This document shows positions 1 to 8,848 of a DNA stretch of 64,000 bases, piece after piece. This DNA is from Desulfosediminicola flagellatus (lineage in GTDB: Bacteria > Desulfobacterota > Desulfobulbia > Desulfobulbales > Desulfocapsaceae), in assembly GCF_005116655.2 (NCBI RefSeq), contig NZ_CP050698.1, positions 1,704,501 through 1,768,500 of the forward strand. The letters are read 5' to 3'. Positions within the stretch are counted from its first letter, which is position 1, and every line of letters begins with the position of its first letter. The notes below the pieces were generated by a model, which made no database searches, was not told where the DNA came from, and saw nothing but the letters and a program-made list of their open reading frames with translations. The position numbers and the translations under genes are program-made.

Positions 1-76
1 AAAAAGAGCGATTAACGTCAAACAATTCAGGGGTTGTCTTGTTGTATTCTCACCTGGTTTTCATACTAAACTGCCC

Positions 77-199
77 TTTGGTTCAAGTTCAGCGTTGCAT
101 GTCAGATTTTTATCCTCAGGTAAGTGAGGAACGAGACTCCGAGATATCAAAAGTATCCCTACGGTAAAAATCTCATACGCGCCTTGGTGTTGAACCAAA
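77..199. repeat. MITE-like palindromic element, copy 1 of family A
   Basis: An imperfect palindrome bounded by a perfect 10-bp inverted repeat (TTTGGTTCAA at 77-86, TTGAACCAAA at 190-199). Its core (111-147) matches 35 of 37 bases of the core of the element at 31221-31403, including the string GAGGAACGAGACTCCGAGAT. The outer arms of the two copies differ. No coding capacity is evident. The family assignment rests on hand alignment of two copies only. Confidence 0.6.
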
Positions 200-267
200 T
201 GAGTAGTTTTGGGATGGAAATGCACATTATGAACTCTTATACGAGTAGTATAATGAGATAACCCCAA

Positions 268-936
268 TTACAAGAAATCCAGCATATGACTATCGGCGAA
301 CACATTTATTCCTAGAAAAGTCTTCATTAAATAAAGAGCAATAAGAACTGTGATTCCAATAGTTAAAAACAGCATGAACACCATGATTATTGTACCGGAT
401 GCTGCAAGAGCTGTTGTCCAGATGTTTGAGAGTATTGAGACGGTTGCCTTTCTGAATCTCTGTGCAATGTAGGGGAGGCCTTTAATTTCTTCTAGAATAC
501 GGAGGTATTCAGTGGTTATCGTATCAGTTTCCACTGATTTGACATGATGTTCGTAGGCGCCTGAAACTGATTTCTTAATATCGTCTTCATGTAAGGGTTT
601 TTTGATATATTTAAGAACACCAACTTCGTTTACAGCAAAATAGAGCAGGTCTTCATCAATTCCTTCACTCATCAGTACGGGTTGAAGGTGTTTGAACTCA
701 TTTACTATTCTACTCATAAATTGTAACCCACTCTCACCAGCCAGATTTTCGTTACATATCAATACACCTACAAACTCCTGTAACAGTACAGAATATCCTT
801 GTTCTGCATTAATAGCCGTCAACACTGTGAGTTCCGGTTCAAAAAGTTTTTTGAAGAGGGAGATAACAGCCGGGTCTTCATCGATTACCAAGAGCAGTTT
901 AGATGGTTTTGACTGCTTTGCGGAGAGGGATGTCAT
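268..936 (-). CDS. Membrane-anchored pseudo-receiver (response-regulator-like) protein
   Basis: A 222-residue protein. Residues 13-125 read as a CheY-like receiver domain: the acidic pocket is present (VIDED, 17-21) and a Lys-Pro pair sits at 113-114 (IKKPL). At the place of the phospho-acceptor Asp the sequence is ICNENLAGESG, with Asn at about residue 62, so phosphorylation in the usual way is unlikely. Residues about 178-207 form one long or two short hydrophobic segments, followed by a short polar tail, so the receiver is probably tethered to the inner membrane. AGGA lies 8 nt before the ATG at 936, which supports this start. It follows the EPS operon on the same strand after 317 bp and may be co-transcribed. 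No output domain is visible. It might act as a docking or sensing subunit for EPS export, but this is inference. Confidence 0.75.
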   Translation of the reverse strand: MTSLSAKQSKPSKLLLVIDEDPAVISLFKKLFEPELTVLTAINAEQGYSVLLQEFVGVLICNENLAGESGLQFMSRIVNEFKHLQPVLMSEGIDEDLLYFAVNEVGVLKYIKKPLHEDDIKKSVSGAYEHHVKSVETDTITTEYLRILEEIKGLPYIAQRFRKATVSILSNIWTTALAASGTIIMVFMLFLTIGITVLIALYLMKTFLGINVFADSHMLDFL

Positions 937-1253
937 TACGAAATCCTTTATAGTCCTTTCGTTGGTTGTCGACTTCCCTGCCTGGTTGAGGGGAAAACAG
1001 CCAGTGAAAGTGGTTTAGGGCCAAGAATATGAAACGATGCTTCAGGCTTTCAATCAGGCTTTTTGCGCGCAACTAACCTTTCAACCCAACATATTTGCAT
1101 TGCACACTACTTAGTACCCGACAGAAAACCGCCAATTTCCCCAATTGCTTCGTTGCTTTCGAATTGTAATTCTCAAAATACTTTGAGTAGTATTCCGGTT
1201 AAAATTATCGGCCACTTTAAACTTCAAAAACGTGCAGTTTTTTCGTTCAGACA
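937..1253. other. Intergenic region between pseudo-receiver and sulfotransferase
   Basis: 317 bp without a convincing gene on either strand. The short open frames here are unsupported. I see no -24/-12 promoter and no T-tailed hairpin on the minus strand, so read-through from the EPS operon into the pseudo-receiver gene is possible. Confidence 0.5.
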
Positions 1254-2222
1254 CTATTTAGGAGATTTCTGATAACTGCTCACAACGTTGTTTTCCATAT
1301 TTCGATGCCTGTTTCGATTGCGGAGATAGCATACAAATTCATGACAATAGCGGGTGAGAATACGGGTTCTTGATAGAGTCGGCATTTGATCAAAAGTGAG
1401 ATCGTAACCAAGTTTTTCTAGTAATAACCTGGAGAAAGGGTAACTCTCGAAATCACGTAGTTCTTGTTGGCTGAGGTTTGCTCGCCACGCATCAGCCTTT
1501 GAAGCCTGTGGTCGTTTACCTACCAGTTTGTGCTGTGTTTCGGTAAAGCCGGGGATAACAAGCCCACCACCGTTCACCATGGTATCTGTATATGGAATGT
1601 CTGCGAATATACAGAGTTCTTCTAAGTTCTTTTCAGGATCTTTAACGAGTTTTTCGAAAAATACGCGTTGGCAATTATCTGATTCCACAAATTCTACAAT
1701 CAGGGCCTGCTGTAGCCGCTCTGCCCAGTGACGAGAGGCGCTGTAGGCATTGTTGGGGCCCCAGTCCAGATGCCTGAACGAGTCGCATACAGCACGTCCG
1801 TCCCGAATGATGTGAATAAAACGGGCATCCGGGAACACTGATTTTAATAATGCGTAATACTTGAAATTATCTGGAGTGTGGTCAATCCACACACCTGCTT
1901 GAGTTTTGCCAGGCTGAACCCGCATCAAATAGAGTCTGATTATACCCTCAATAGTTTCGCGTGGTTTATCTATATTGATGACCTCTGCCAGTTCTTTTTC
2001 GCTTGCCTGTAATCCCCAGGCCGCAAAACGAAAATTATCAACGAGCCAGTGTGCAACTTCTTCAGGGGAGGAAAATGCTTCAAGTTGAAAATGCAGCAGC
2101 ATCTCATGAAAGAACTGAGATTCAGGTGTGGTGATTGTCTGTTCAGTGCAGCCGAGCATGTCGCCAAGCATTGTGGTGCCGCTACGGTCACAGCCGCTTA
2201 TAAACACAGGCCTAAAATTCAT
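1254..2222 (-). CDS. PAPS-dependent sulfotransferase family protein
   Basis: About 322 residues, likely transferring sulfate from PAPS to a sugar. The 5'-phosphosulfate-binding loop is near the N terminus (GCDRSGTTM, residues 10-18). A 3'-phosphate-binding motif follows at about 134-146 (RFIHIIRDGRAV), which is typical of the Sulfotransfer_3 type of bacterial and polysaccharide sulfotransferases. The start at 2222 is chosen because AGGAGG lies 5-6 nt upstream. The longer frame starting at 2243 would overlap the flippase gene. It is the last gene of EPS operon A, one nucleotide after the flippase stop, so the EPS is probably sulfated. The acceptor is unknown. The protein has no signal peptide and should act in the cytoplasm on lipid-linked intermediates or nucleotide sugars. 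Confidence 0.85.
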   Translation of the reverse strand: MNFRPVFISGCDRSGTTMLGDMLGCTEQTITTPESQFFHEMLLHFQLEAFSSPEEVAHWLVDNFRFAAWGLQASEKELAEVINIDKPRETIEGIIRLYLMRVQPGKTQAGVWIDHTPDNFKYYALLKSVFPDARFIHIIRDGRAVCDSFRHLDWGPNNAYSASRHWAERLQQALIVEFVESDNCQRVFFEKLVKDPEKNLEELCIFADIPYTDTMVNGGGLVIPGFTETQHKLVGKRPQASKADAWRANLSQQELRDFESYPFSRLLLEKLGYDLTFDQMPTLSRTRILTRYCHEFVCYLRNRNRHRNMENNVVSSYQKSPK

Positions 2223-2223
2223 A

Positions 2224-3576
2224 TCAACCTCCTGCTCCAGCACGGGAGCCGAATACTAATAAAAATGGAAGATTCAACCGTTTCTGAACCTGAAAACAGC
2301 AGGCAAGGTTATTGAAAACCATCGAAATGCTCACTGCCATTGCGGCACCCGAAGCGCCGAAGGTTGGGATAAGTACGGCTGAAAGGATGATGGTAAGTAG
2401 TGTTGTTATAATCAGAATATTACGAAGTGTTTTTTCATTTCCTGTCATTGCGAGCAGATAGCCGACAGGGCCTGTAACGAGGTTGAACATCTGGCCGGCC
2501 GCAAGAATCACAAGCGAAGTGCTTGCCGCGGTAAACTCTGTACCAAAGATATTAAGAATGAATCCCGGCCAGCAAACTAATATCCCGACAGGAAAGATGC
2601 CAAGGAGCACAAGCATGCGCGTTGAGCGTTGGGCCAGATCCATGAATCCTGTCATGTCATCAGCATCATGAAAGGAGGCGAAGCGCGGGGCGGTGATTGA
2701 TGACAAAACGATTATTAACAGACCAAGCTGAGCTGAAAGGCGATAGGCTACATTATAACTGCCTGCTTCCGCACCGTCGGAGAAGATGCCTAAAAAGAGA
2801 AAAGGGGTCCAGAGCATTCCGTAATTCATCAGTTCAATAAGCGTTAGCGGAATGCAGCTTGCGAGCAGTGACCGTGTACTGACAATGGTAACACCTGCAC
2901 TGGCAGGAAATGATTTCTGAACGACAATCCAACCGAGCAGTGCTGTAAAAACGGTTGCTGCCAGGTAACAGATACTCACTGACAATGCGCTGAATGTGGT
3001 GAAGACCGAGACAACGCTTAAAAGAAGAATGGTCATGGTAGGAAGGGCAGCCACTTCAATGAACCCACCCCAGGCGGGTTTACCCATCGCTTTGAGCATT
3101 GCGGCCTGTATGCCAAGGAGTGAAAAAGGGATTATGCTTATATTGATAACGTTGAGTACGTTGGCATATTCGGAATTTTTCAGGACTACCGGTGCAAGTA
3201 TTGGTGAGAGAGCCAGTATTGCAACGGCAAGTATCAGACTGAACAGGAAACTGATTATCATCGATTTTCGATAAATCGCACGGGCCTTGGCCCAGTCCTC
3301 CAGCATTACCGCTATTCCGGCGAGGCGTTGCAGTGCGGTGTCAAATCCGAATTTTGCCAGGATTGATAACAGCATCATCATTGTAATTGAGAGGTAAAAT
3401 GCACCACTTGCTTCCGCTCCCAGAAGTCGTGCCAGCAAAAACATCAGAACAAATGAGCTGACCGGGCCAAGACCGCGGGTAAAAAGAACACGTATCACTG
3501 ATTTGATCAGCGAACGTGAACCTTCATTATTGCTCTGGTTTTCCGAGTTTGTGCTTTCTATCTGGGTAGTCGGCAT
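2224..3576 (-). CDS. Polysaccharide flippase (Wzx/MATE-like)
   Basis: A 450-residue polytopic membrane protein with about 12-14 hydrophobic segments and the overall pattern of the oligosaccharide flippase family (RfbX/Wzx, MurJ/MATE superfamily). It is expected to flip undecaprenyl-linked repeat units to the periplasmic face. CAGGAG lies 7 nt before the ATG. It sits between the GT2 gene and the sulfotransferase, consistent with a Wzx/Wzy-type pathway. The N-terminal 25 residues are polar and Asn/Ser-rich (cytosolic). The family is confident from topology and context. The substrate cannot be read from the sequence. Confidence 0.85.
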   Translation of the reverse strand: MPTTQIESTNSENQSNNEGSRSLIKSVIRVLFTRGLGPVSSFVLMFLLARLLGAEASGAFYLSITMMMLLSILAKFGFDTALQRLAGIAVMLEDWAKARAIYRKSMIISFLFSLILAVAILALSPILAPVVLKNSEYANVLNVINISIIPFSLLGIQAAMLKAMGKPAWGGFIEVAALPTMTILLLSVVSVFTTFSALSVSICYLAATVFTALLGWIVVQKSFPASAGVTIVSTRSLLASCIPLTLIELMNYGMLWTPFLFLGIFSDGAEAGSYNVAYRLSAQLGLLIIVLSSITAPRFASFHDADDMTGFMDLAQRSTRMLVLLGIFPVGILVCWPGFILNIFGTEFTAASTSLVILAAGQMFNLVTGPVGYLLAMTGNEKTLRNILIITTLLTIILSAVLIPTFGASGAAMAVSISMVFNNLACCFQVQKRLNLPFLLVFGSRAGAGG

Positions 3577-3625
3577 ATCTGGTCTCCTGGCAATGAATTA
3601 CTTTATGGTTTGCACGTTGCGTAAT

Positions 3626-4660
3626 TCATGAAGGATGGGATTCCAGGTCGTGTTCGATGCGTCTGGCCTGAAGCTTTCCTATCAATTTTTGGGCAATACC
3701 TTCAATGGACAGATACAATTTTTGCGGGCAGATCAGCAGCAGATATGATGCACCGAGAGTGAGTATGGTGCGACCCGGTTCCTGAAACAGGATCTGCGGA
3801 TCTGTTGCGAGAGCACGATGTACAAGTTTTGTGGCCATACGTCCGTCGCGCAGGCGGATTGCCTGTCGTGCCAGGTACCTTAACTGAAACGCCCGTGCAC
3901 GATTTTCCCATTTATCTATAAATTCAGGGGCATATGTTCGCGTTTTGCTGATAACCTGCTCCCAGGATTCAAGCTGCTTAAGCAGGTTGGCAGATAACCC
4001 TCCGGCGTTGAGCCGATAGAAGGTAAGTGCCTCGGGTAAACCTTCGATGACCCAGTCGGTGGTGATTGCGATCCGTATCCAGCATTCGATATCTTCTGAG
4101 CGTCGTAATTCCGAGTCAAAATAGCAGTCTTCTTCTTCACCTTCAAAAACGAAACTGAAGCGGATGGCATCAAATACTTCGCGTCGTATAACTGGTGCAG
4201 AACCGTTGCCTATCGGGTTACGGCAAAGGTAGTAGCCAGGTTCAATGTCCTTTAGACGCGGCATTTGATAGCATGCATTAGGCGTACCATCTTCGTCAAT
4301 GAATGCCGAGCGGCTAAATGAGATGCCGACTTCGGGATGTGAGACAAGATGTTTATGGTGGAGGCTGAGTTTGTCAGGGTGCCAGCAATCATCAGAGTCA
4401 AGAAAAGCAAGAAAAGCACCTTGTGCGTTTCGGACACCTGTGTTGCGGGCTCCGGCAAGCCCACGGTTTATCGTGTGCCTGATGATTTTGATGCGGGGAT
4501 CATTAAACTCTTCGCAAATGGAGATGCTGCTGTCCGGTGATACGTCGTCTATAATAAGCAGTTCAAAATCTGTAAATGTCTGGTCGAGAACGGACTGTAC
4601 TGCTTTTGCGACAAAGCGTTCAACATTATAGACCGGCATTATTACACTTATTTCGGGCAT
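3626..4660 (-). CDS. Family 2 glycosyltransferase
   Basis: 344 residues from the start chosen at 4660, where GGAAGGAGAA precedes MPEISVIMPVYN. The open frame extends 34 codons further upstream into the ligase gene but lacks a ribosome site there. The GT-A nucleotide-sugar-binding fold shows IDD at about 37-39 and the metal-binding DSDD at about 88-91 (FLDSDDCWHP), followed by the variable acceptor region. The C-terminal 60 residues are basic with a hydrophobic patch, perhaps membrane-associated. It overlaps the ligase gene by 13 nt, so the two are translationally coupled. It should add a sugar to the lipid-linked EPS repeat. The donor and linkage are not predictable. Confidence 0.9.
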   Translation of the reverse strand: MPEISVIMPVYNVERFVAKAVQSVLDQTFTDFELLIIDDVSPDSSISICEEFNDPRIKIIRHTINRGLAGARNTGVRNAQGAFLAFLDSDDCWHPDKLSLHHKHLVSHPEVGISFSRSAFIDEDGTPNACYQMPRLKDIEPGYYLCRNPIGNGSAPVIRREVFDAIRFSFVFEGEEEDCYFDSELRRSEDIECWIRIAITTDWVIEGLPEALTFYRLNAGGLSANLLKQLESWEQVISKTRTYAPEFIDKWENRARAFQLRYLARQAIRLRDGRMATKLVHRALATDPQILFQEPGRTILTLGASYLLLICPQKLYLSIEGIAQKLIGKLQARRIEHDLESHPS

Positions 4661-6003
4661 GTCGGTTCTCCTTCCGGGGGTGGTGATTGTTTTGACAGTT
4701 TCGCGTGGGAAGCGATCAGGATGTCCCGATGCGCCATACCTATAATCATCAGAGCAGGCCATACCAGATAGGCCAGTATTTCGAGGTTTTCACCGAAGGT
4801 ATACATAAAGAGCAGCATCATCATGCCTAACCCAACCCTGACTATGGCCATTTCACCGCTCCACCATATGAGTTGCAGCATGCCAAAAGCCATGGGTATG
4901 AGTAGTGCGCAGAAGCCCACAATACCTTTGACGAAAAGCAATCCGTACCAGCTGTGATGTGACCCGATCGGCATGAATTCAACCAGATGGGGCCCGCGTT
5001 CAACAATTCCATGCCCCCAGATCGGTGCCTCATTTTGCCATCTATCAACAGCGATTCTGCCGAGTGCTTCACGAACACGTGACGACCCTGCACGGGCAGC
5101 GCGAAAAGCCTGCCAGAACTGGTTGACCAGCTCGTAAAGGGTGATACTGATAAGACCGATTATTCCCGTTGCAGCGCCAACAATAAACGGAGTGGCCGGA
5201 TGCCGAATAAAGGCTATGACCCGTACAATAAGCCACACCATTACGATTGCGATCAGGGCCAGTCTGGATTGCGACATCAGCACCATGAAAATCGAAGCGA
5301 CGATACCTATAATTTTCCATTTGCGTGATTCGTCCTGCAAGGCGAATATGAAAAATATATTCGCTACAAAACCGAGAGCTGGGGCCCATGGGGTAAACAA
5401 TCGCCAGCGTGGAGTACCCGAACCCGGGTCGATTTCATAGAGGTTCAGAGCAAAAAATTCAGGACCGGGACCGCCAACTGCTTTGAGTGGTGAAACCCAA
5501 AGCGTCTGAGGTAAACCGACAACCCATGCCCCGACAAACAGAGGTAAGAGCAGCAGTGTATGCAGACAGACATGATTGGCAGCTCTGTAAATAAGTTTAG
5601 ATCGGATATTCAGGCAACCCAGTAGAGGAAATATGGCAAGCAGAGCCCATCCTTTAGCCCACCCAACTGAAGATTTAATGATTTTGCCTACTCCGAGGTC
5701 AAAATTGATATGGCCCATAATGAGGCTGATTTCCATGACCAGCATGCCGATTATCCAGATCCATAGAGCCAGTGGGATGTGGCCACGAGGCAGGCCGGGA
5801 TGGCTTCCACCTTCATGATAGTAACGGATGAGCATGATAAAGAGCATAACCCAGGCTATGACCGGGGCGACGACATACAGCGCCCCGATCAGGTAAAAGA
5901 AGTACGTGCCACGAATAGAGTACCAGACTATACGTTCTTCAAGATTTTCTGGAGATATGGTTTCCGTATCCATAAGAGTATGAGGCCAAATATAACAATA
6001 CAT
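4648..6003 (-). CDS. O-antigen ligase/polymerase-like membrane protein (Wzy/WaaL family)
   Basis: Up to 451 residues, with about 10-12 membrane segments and a large periplasmic loop around residues 290-350 (YELVNQFWQAF to MPIGSHHSWYG). The loop holds the 'HSWYG' style motif often seen in O-antigen ligase/Wzy proteins. The likely role is polymerising EPS repeat units at the periplasmic face of the inner membrane. The start is uncertain: ATG at 6003 overlaps the chain-length gene by 76 nt and has only a distant GGAG. ATG at 5973 (MDTETISPENLEERI) gives a smaller overlap but lacks a clear ribosome site. Overlaps on both sides place it inside the EPS operon. Confidence 0.82.
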   Translation of the reverse strand: MYCYIWPHTLMDTETISPENLEERIVWYSIRGTYFFYLIGALYVVAPVIAWVMLFIMLIRYYHEGGSHPGLPRGHIPLALWIWIIGMLVMEISLIMGHINFDLGVGKIIKSSVGWAKGWALLAIFPLLGCLNIRSKLIYRAANHVCLHTLLLLPLFVGAWVVGLPQTLWVSPLKAVGGPGPEFFALNLYEIDPGSGTPRWRLFTPWAPALGFVANIFFIFALQDESRKWKIIGIVASIFMVLMSQSRLALIAIVMVWLIVRVIAFIRHPATPFIVGAATGIIGLISITLYELVNQFWQAFRAARAGSSRVREALGRIAVDRWQNEAPIWGHGIVERGPHLVEFMPIGSHHSWYGLLFVKGIVGFCALLIPMAFGMLQLIWWSGEMAIVRVGLGMMMLLFMYTFGENLEILAYLVWPALMIIGMAHRDILIASHAKLSKQSPPPEGEPTCPK

Positions 6004-7352
6004 GTGCCGAGTGCCGCTCCGACCAGAGCCAGTGTTCGTGGCAGCATGTCGGGCTTTTTCGGTTTCTCCGGCGCTGAAAATAACTGAACCATCGGGTATG
6101 TTGCGAAACGATCAGATTTACCCAGATCAATCCTTGCAAGCGCGGTAGTGAATACAGCCGTAGCGACCTGGAGTTTTCGCTTGAGATCTTCGAGTCTGCT
6201 TGCCTCGATGGTACTCTTTTCGAGCATTTCCTGTTGTGTTATGATACTTGCTTCCAGCGTAATGATCTGGCTGGCCATTCCCTGCTGACGGCTGTGCATT
6301 TCAATGAGTTTGCTGAACAGTTGCTTATCACCTGAACTGCCAATCATGGCGAGTTTTTCAGGGTCAACCTGTGAGTGACCCGAGATATCCAGAACTCGTG
6401 AAAGCATGGCCTGTTTCAGCTTATCATGAATATCCCTTGCGGTGATAACCGCTAAATTTTTTTCTCCCCACTGCGCTCTTGCCTCCGCAAGTACCGCTGC
6501 TGCTGTGGCATATTTTGCAGTGAGTTCGATATACAATGGGTCGCTTTGCAGATTAATGGCTGCGAAAGCCATTTCGGGTTGTATTGACAAGGTGTCTTGA
6601 AGTGTTTTCAGCTGTGTTTTCAAACCGTCATGTTCCGCTATTATCTCGCGCAGAGTAGTCCGTGCCCGTTCAAGTCCCAAGGTAAGTTCGGCGAATTGCT
6701 CTAGAGAGACTATGCTTGATTGTGCCTGATATTCAAGAGTGTCTTGTTGTGCCTGTTCGAGTTTGTCGCGGAATCCGCTGAGCATCATATTTGTGGATTC
6801 TTCTGTTCGCTCCTGTTCATCATTACGTAGTCGCTCAAGTTCCAAGTGAAAGGCGGAAAATAATGCTTCAGATTTATTATATGCCTCTTCTCCGGTTCTG
6901 CCGCTGTGGCGGAATTCAATTAATGCTGTTTGATCAACGAGTTTGATCACAGGTTTGCCGTACTCTTCTTTGCTGAGGCCTGCTGCCTTAGCAGCAGCAT
7001 TCAGAACCTGAGGACTTGAAGCTATAGCCTTGTAATTAACTTTTGGATCAACTGAATGGCTTGTGTAAGGGGATTTTACATTTGCGGTAGCCTGACCAAC
7101 ACTTTCTAGTGAGACAGTCTGCCCGGCACCGCCGCCTGGCAGAATCAGCGTCCAGTTACTGTAGTATGACGGTTTAACTCCAACTAAGAAAAATACTACG
7201 GGAATCCAGATGACCATCATGGCGGCGATCGTTATGCCGAGGTACATGTAAAAACGGCGTACGCTCGGTAAGTTGCTGCCGTGCGTGACAAACCTGAGAA
7301 CTTTAAGGGCGAAAACTTTTAAGAGCGCATATGGAGAACTGCTTTCAGCCAT
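5928..7352 (-). CDS. Wzz/GumC-like polysaccharide co-polymerase
   Basis: 474 residues from the ATG at 7352 (MAESSSPYALL), four nt after the stop of the export gene. It has an N-terminal membrane helix (about 38-62), then the Wzz-like domain, a long coiled-coil region (about 170-410, rich in Glu/Gln/Leu) and a C-terminal membrane helix (about 443-465), followed by a short basic tail. A Pro-rich stretch (PEKPKKPDMLPR) precedes the second helix as in Wzz proteins. No tyrosine autokinase domain is fused and none is encoded nearby. It probably sets chain length and bridges the polymerase to the outer-membrane exporter. An upstream ATG at 7424 would put 72 nt inside the preceding gene and has no ribosome site. 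Confidence 0.85.
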   Translation of the reverse strand: MAESSSPYALLKVFALKVLRFVTHGSNLPSVRRFYMYLGITIAAMMVIWIPVVFFLVGVKPSYYSNWTLILPGGGAGQTVSLESVGQATANVKSPYTSHSVDPKVNYKAIASSPQVLNAAAKAAGLSKEEYGKPVIKLVDQTALIEFRHSGRTGEEAYNKSEALFSAFHLELERLRNDEQERTEESTNMMLSGFRDKLEQAQQDTLEYQAQSSIVSLEQFAELTLGLERARTTLREIIAEHDGLKTQLKTLQDTLSIQPEMAFAAINLQSDPLYIELTAKYATAAAVLAEARAQWGEKNLAVITARDIHDKLKQAMLSRVLDISGHSQVDPEKLAMIGSSGDKQLFSKLIEMHSRQQGMASQIITLEASIITQQEMLEKSTIEASRLEDLKRKLQVATAVFTTALARIDLGKSDRFATYPMVQLFSAPEKPKKPDMLPRTLALVGAALGTCIVIFGLILLWIRKPYLQKILKNV

Positions 7353-7356
7353 GCTG

Positions 7357-8544
7357 TTAAAATAATGAAAATGGGACAATAATGTCGAAAATCGTATTAG
7401 CAATTTCGCGGATATTAGTGACACCGGAGTCGTAGCAGCCTACGCTGTCATTGGGCATCAGAAATACGTTGATATCATCATTGTCAGGGTTCATAAGCAG
7501 TTCCTTTATTGATCGGGTTTCTACTTCCTGCTTGCCGTTTAGCGGGTTTTTTCGCACCAGAACCCCATACCTTGCAGCATTTGTAGATACTGTACCACCG
7601 AAGCAGTTCGCTGCTGTCATAGCGGTGATAAGGCGCGAGCCGTAGGGCAGGCTTGTAGATTCTTTACCGATTGCGGAGGTGGCGTTGCTTCGTGATGGGA
7701 CTGTTAAGTTTGAAAGGAAAACCCTGATGCCGGGAGCTGTGATGATAGATGGCACGAGCAGTTTTCTATCCATTTTGCCGGACGTGGGTACAACGATGGT
7801 GTCTCCTGTCATTAGCGGAATGGCTGGGATAGGTCTGCCATCTGTGACTCCGGACAGATCCACGATTCTGGATACACCATTACGGATTAAAGTGATTGTG
7901 TCTATGGCTGCATCAGGGCGAACTCCGCCTGCACTCCGTAATGCTGCGGGCAGCAAACGTTCTGGCGGGAAATCACCGGAATACTGTGTTGATTTTTGAG
8001 TCCGCTCTTCAGCATCGCGAACATTTATAGTTACTATCCCCGAATTGAATACTGCTCCACCTACATTTACCTGAATCGAAGCCCACTGTTGCACGCGTAC
8101 ACTGACCCAAACCCGTGATGGGCGGAACTGTCCAGATTCCACCAGGGCGGTTGCTATTAAGGTTTCGGCATACGAAACATCATGTCCGGCAACGTGTTGA
8201 GAGGGGAGATACGGGATATTGACAGCACCGTCAATATCGACCTCATATATTCCGCTAAAGTCGTCGCCATTATGAACACGAATATGCAGGCGGTCACCGG
8301 GGGAGAGAGCAGGGCGCAACTCTGACCACCTCGGAAGTTCTGTGCTGCTGTTGAGAATCTGATTAGCTGTAATTTCATCCTGAACGCGCTGTAATGCTAG
8401 ATCTTCTACGTTCATTTGCTGGAATACATGATCAGGCATTTTGTCCGAAATTCTGTACGGTGTGCAGGAGGCAAGGAGCATAAGTATGAAAAAAAGGGGA
8501 GGGATTACTTTTTGAAATCGGGATGAAAAATATCGTGTTCTCAT
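7357..8544 (-). CDS. Wza-like polysaccharide export lipoprotein
   Basis: 395 residues from the ATG at 8544, preceded by CAGGA at 7 nt spacing. A basic n-region and hydrophobic core end in the lipobox LLASC, with Cys27 as the predicted lipidated residue. A Poly_export domain follows (about 75-165, starting LSPGDRLHIRV). At least one SLBB-like beta-grasp domain lies in about 165-270 (VQVNVGGAV..NSG..). It probably forms the outer-membrane secretion channel for the EPS. It is the first gene of operon A, about 90 bp downstream of a sigma-54-type promoter. The longer frame starting at 8637 would put a non-signal peptide in front and is disfavoured. Confidence 0.88.
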   Translation of the reverse strand: MRTRYFSSRFQKVIPPLFFILMLLASCTPYRISDKMPDHVFQQMNVEDLALQRVQDEITANQILNSSTELPRWSELRPALSPGDRLHIRVHNGDDFSGIYEVDIDGAVNIPYLPSQHVAGHDVSYAETLIATALVESGQFRPSRVWVSVRVQQWASIQVNVGGAVFNSGIVTINVRDAEERTQKSTQYSGDFPPERLLPAALRSAGGVRPDAAIDTITLIRNGVSRIVDLSGVTDGRPIPAIPLMTGDTIVVPTSGKMDRKLLVPSIITAPGIRVFLSNLTVPSRSNATSAIGKESTSLPYGSRLITAMTAANCFGGTVSTNAARYGVLVRKNPLNGKQEVETRSIKELLMNPDNDDINVFLMPNDSVGCYDSGVTNIREIANTIFDIIVPFSLF

Positions 8545-8633
8545 AATATTCCTGCGTACGTTTTCCGCGTATGTGTCCATGTCCCCTGGAGGGTGTGGGA
8601 ATCTTTGCGGACTGGTTTTCTTCACTTTAAAGA

Positions 8634-8649
8634 GCAACAGATGTGCCAG
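8634..8649 (-). promoter_or_regulatory. Sigma-54 (-24/-12) promoter of EPS operon A
   Basis: On the minus strand the sequence reads CTGGCACATCTGTTGCT, which fits the consensus TGGCAC-N5-TTGC with GG and GC exactly spaced. It lies about 90 bp upstream of the export lipoprotein start. The same element recurs almost unchanged at 19852-19867 before EPS operon B (CTGGCACAGCTGTTGCT). Confidence 0.88.
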
Positions 8650-8725
8650 GATGTTCTGTTTATAGGTAATGGTTTGGCATTAATATGAAAAATTATTCCC
8701 AGCTGATTGTACAGTTTAAGCATGA

Positions 8726-8773
8726 CTATCAAATTGAGAGACGATGATCCGAGTTGCTCTATATATTTGAAAG
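8726..8773. promoter_or_regulatory. Tandem activator-binding palindromes upstream of EPS operon A
   Basis: Two 15-bp sites of the form CTNTCAANTTGANAG lie 33 bp apart: CTATCAAATTGAGAG (8726-8740) and the weaker CTATATATTTGAAAG (8759-8773). They start 77 bp beyond the -24 end of the promoter. The same pair with the same spacing occurs at 19944-19991. They lie between operon A and the sigma-54 response regulator gene, so they are the natural enhancer for that regulator. Binding is inferred, not shown. Confidence 0.75.
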
Positions 8774-8848
8774 GAATTTAAGGGAAACTTCTGGATATCA
8801 CTCTGGGGGAGGCATATACTTTGATATATACAGAGTTTCGTTACGATA

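Noticed and set aside
61..267. 68-codon minus-strand open frame beyond the pseudo-receiver
   Set aside because: It falls almost wholly inside the family A palindromic element and has no ribosome site.
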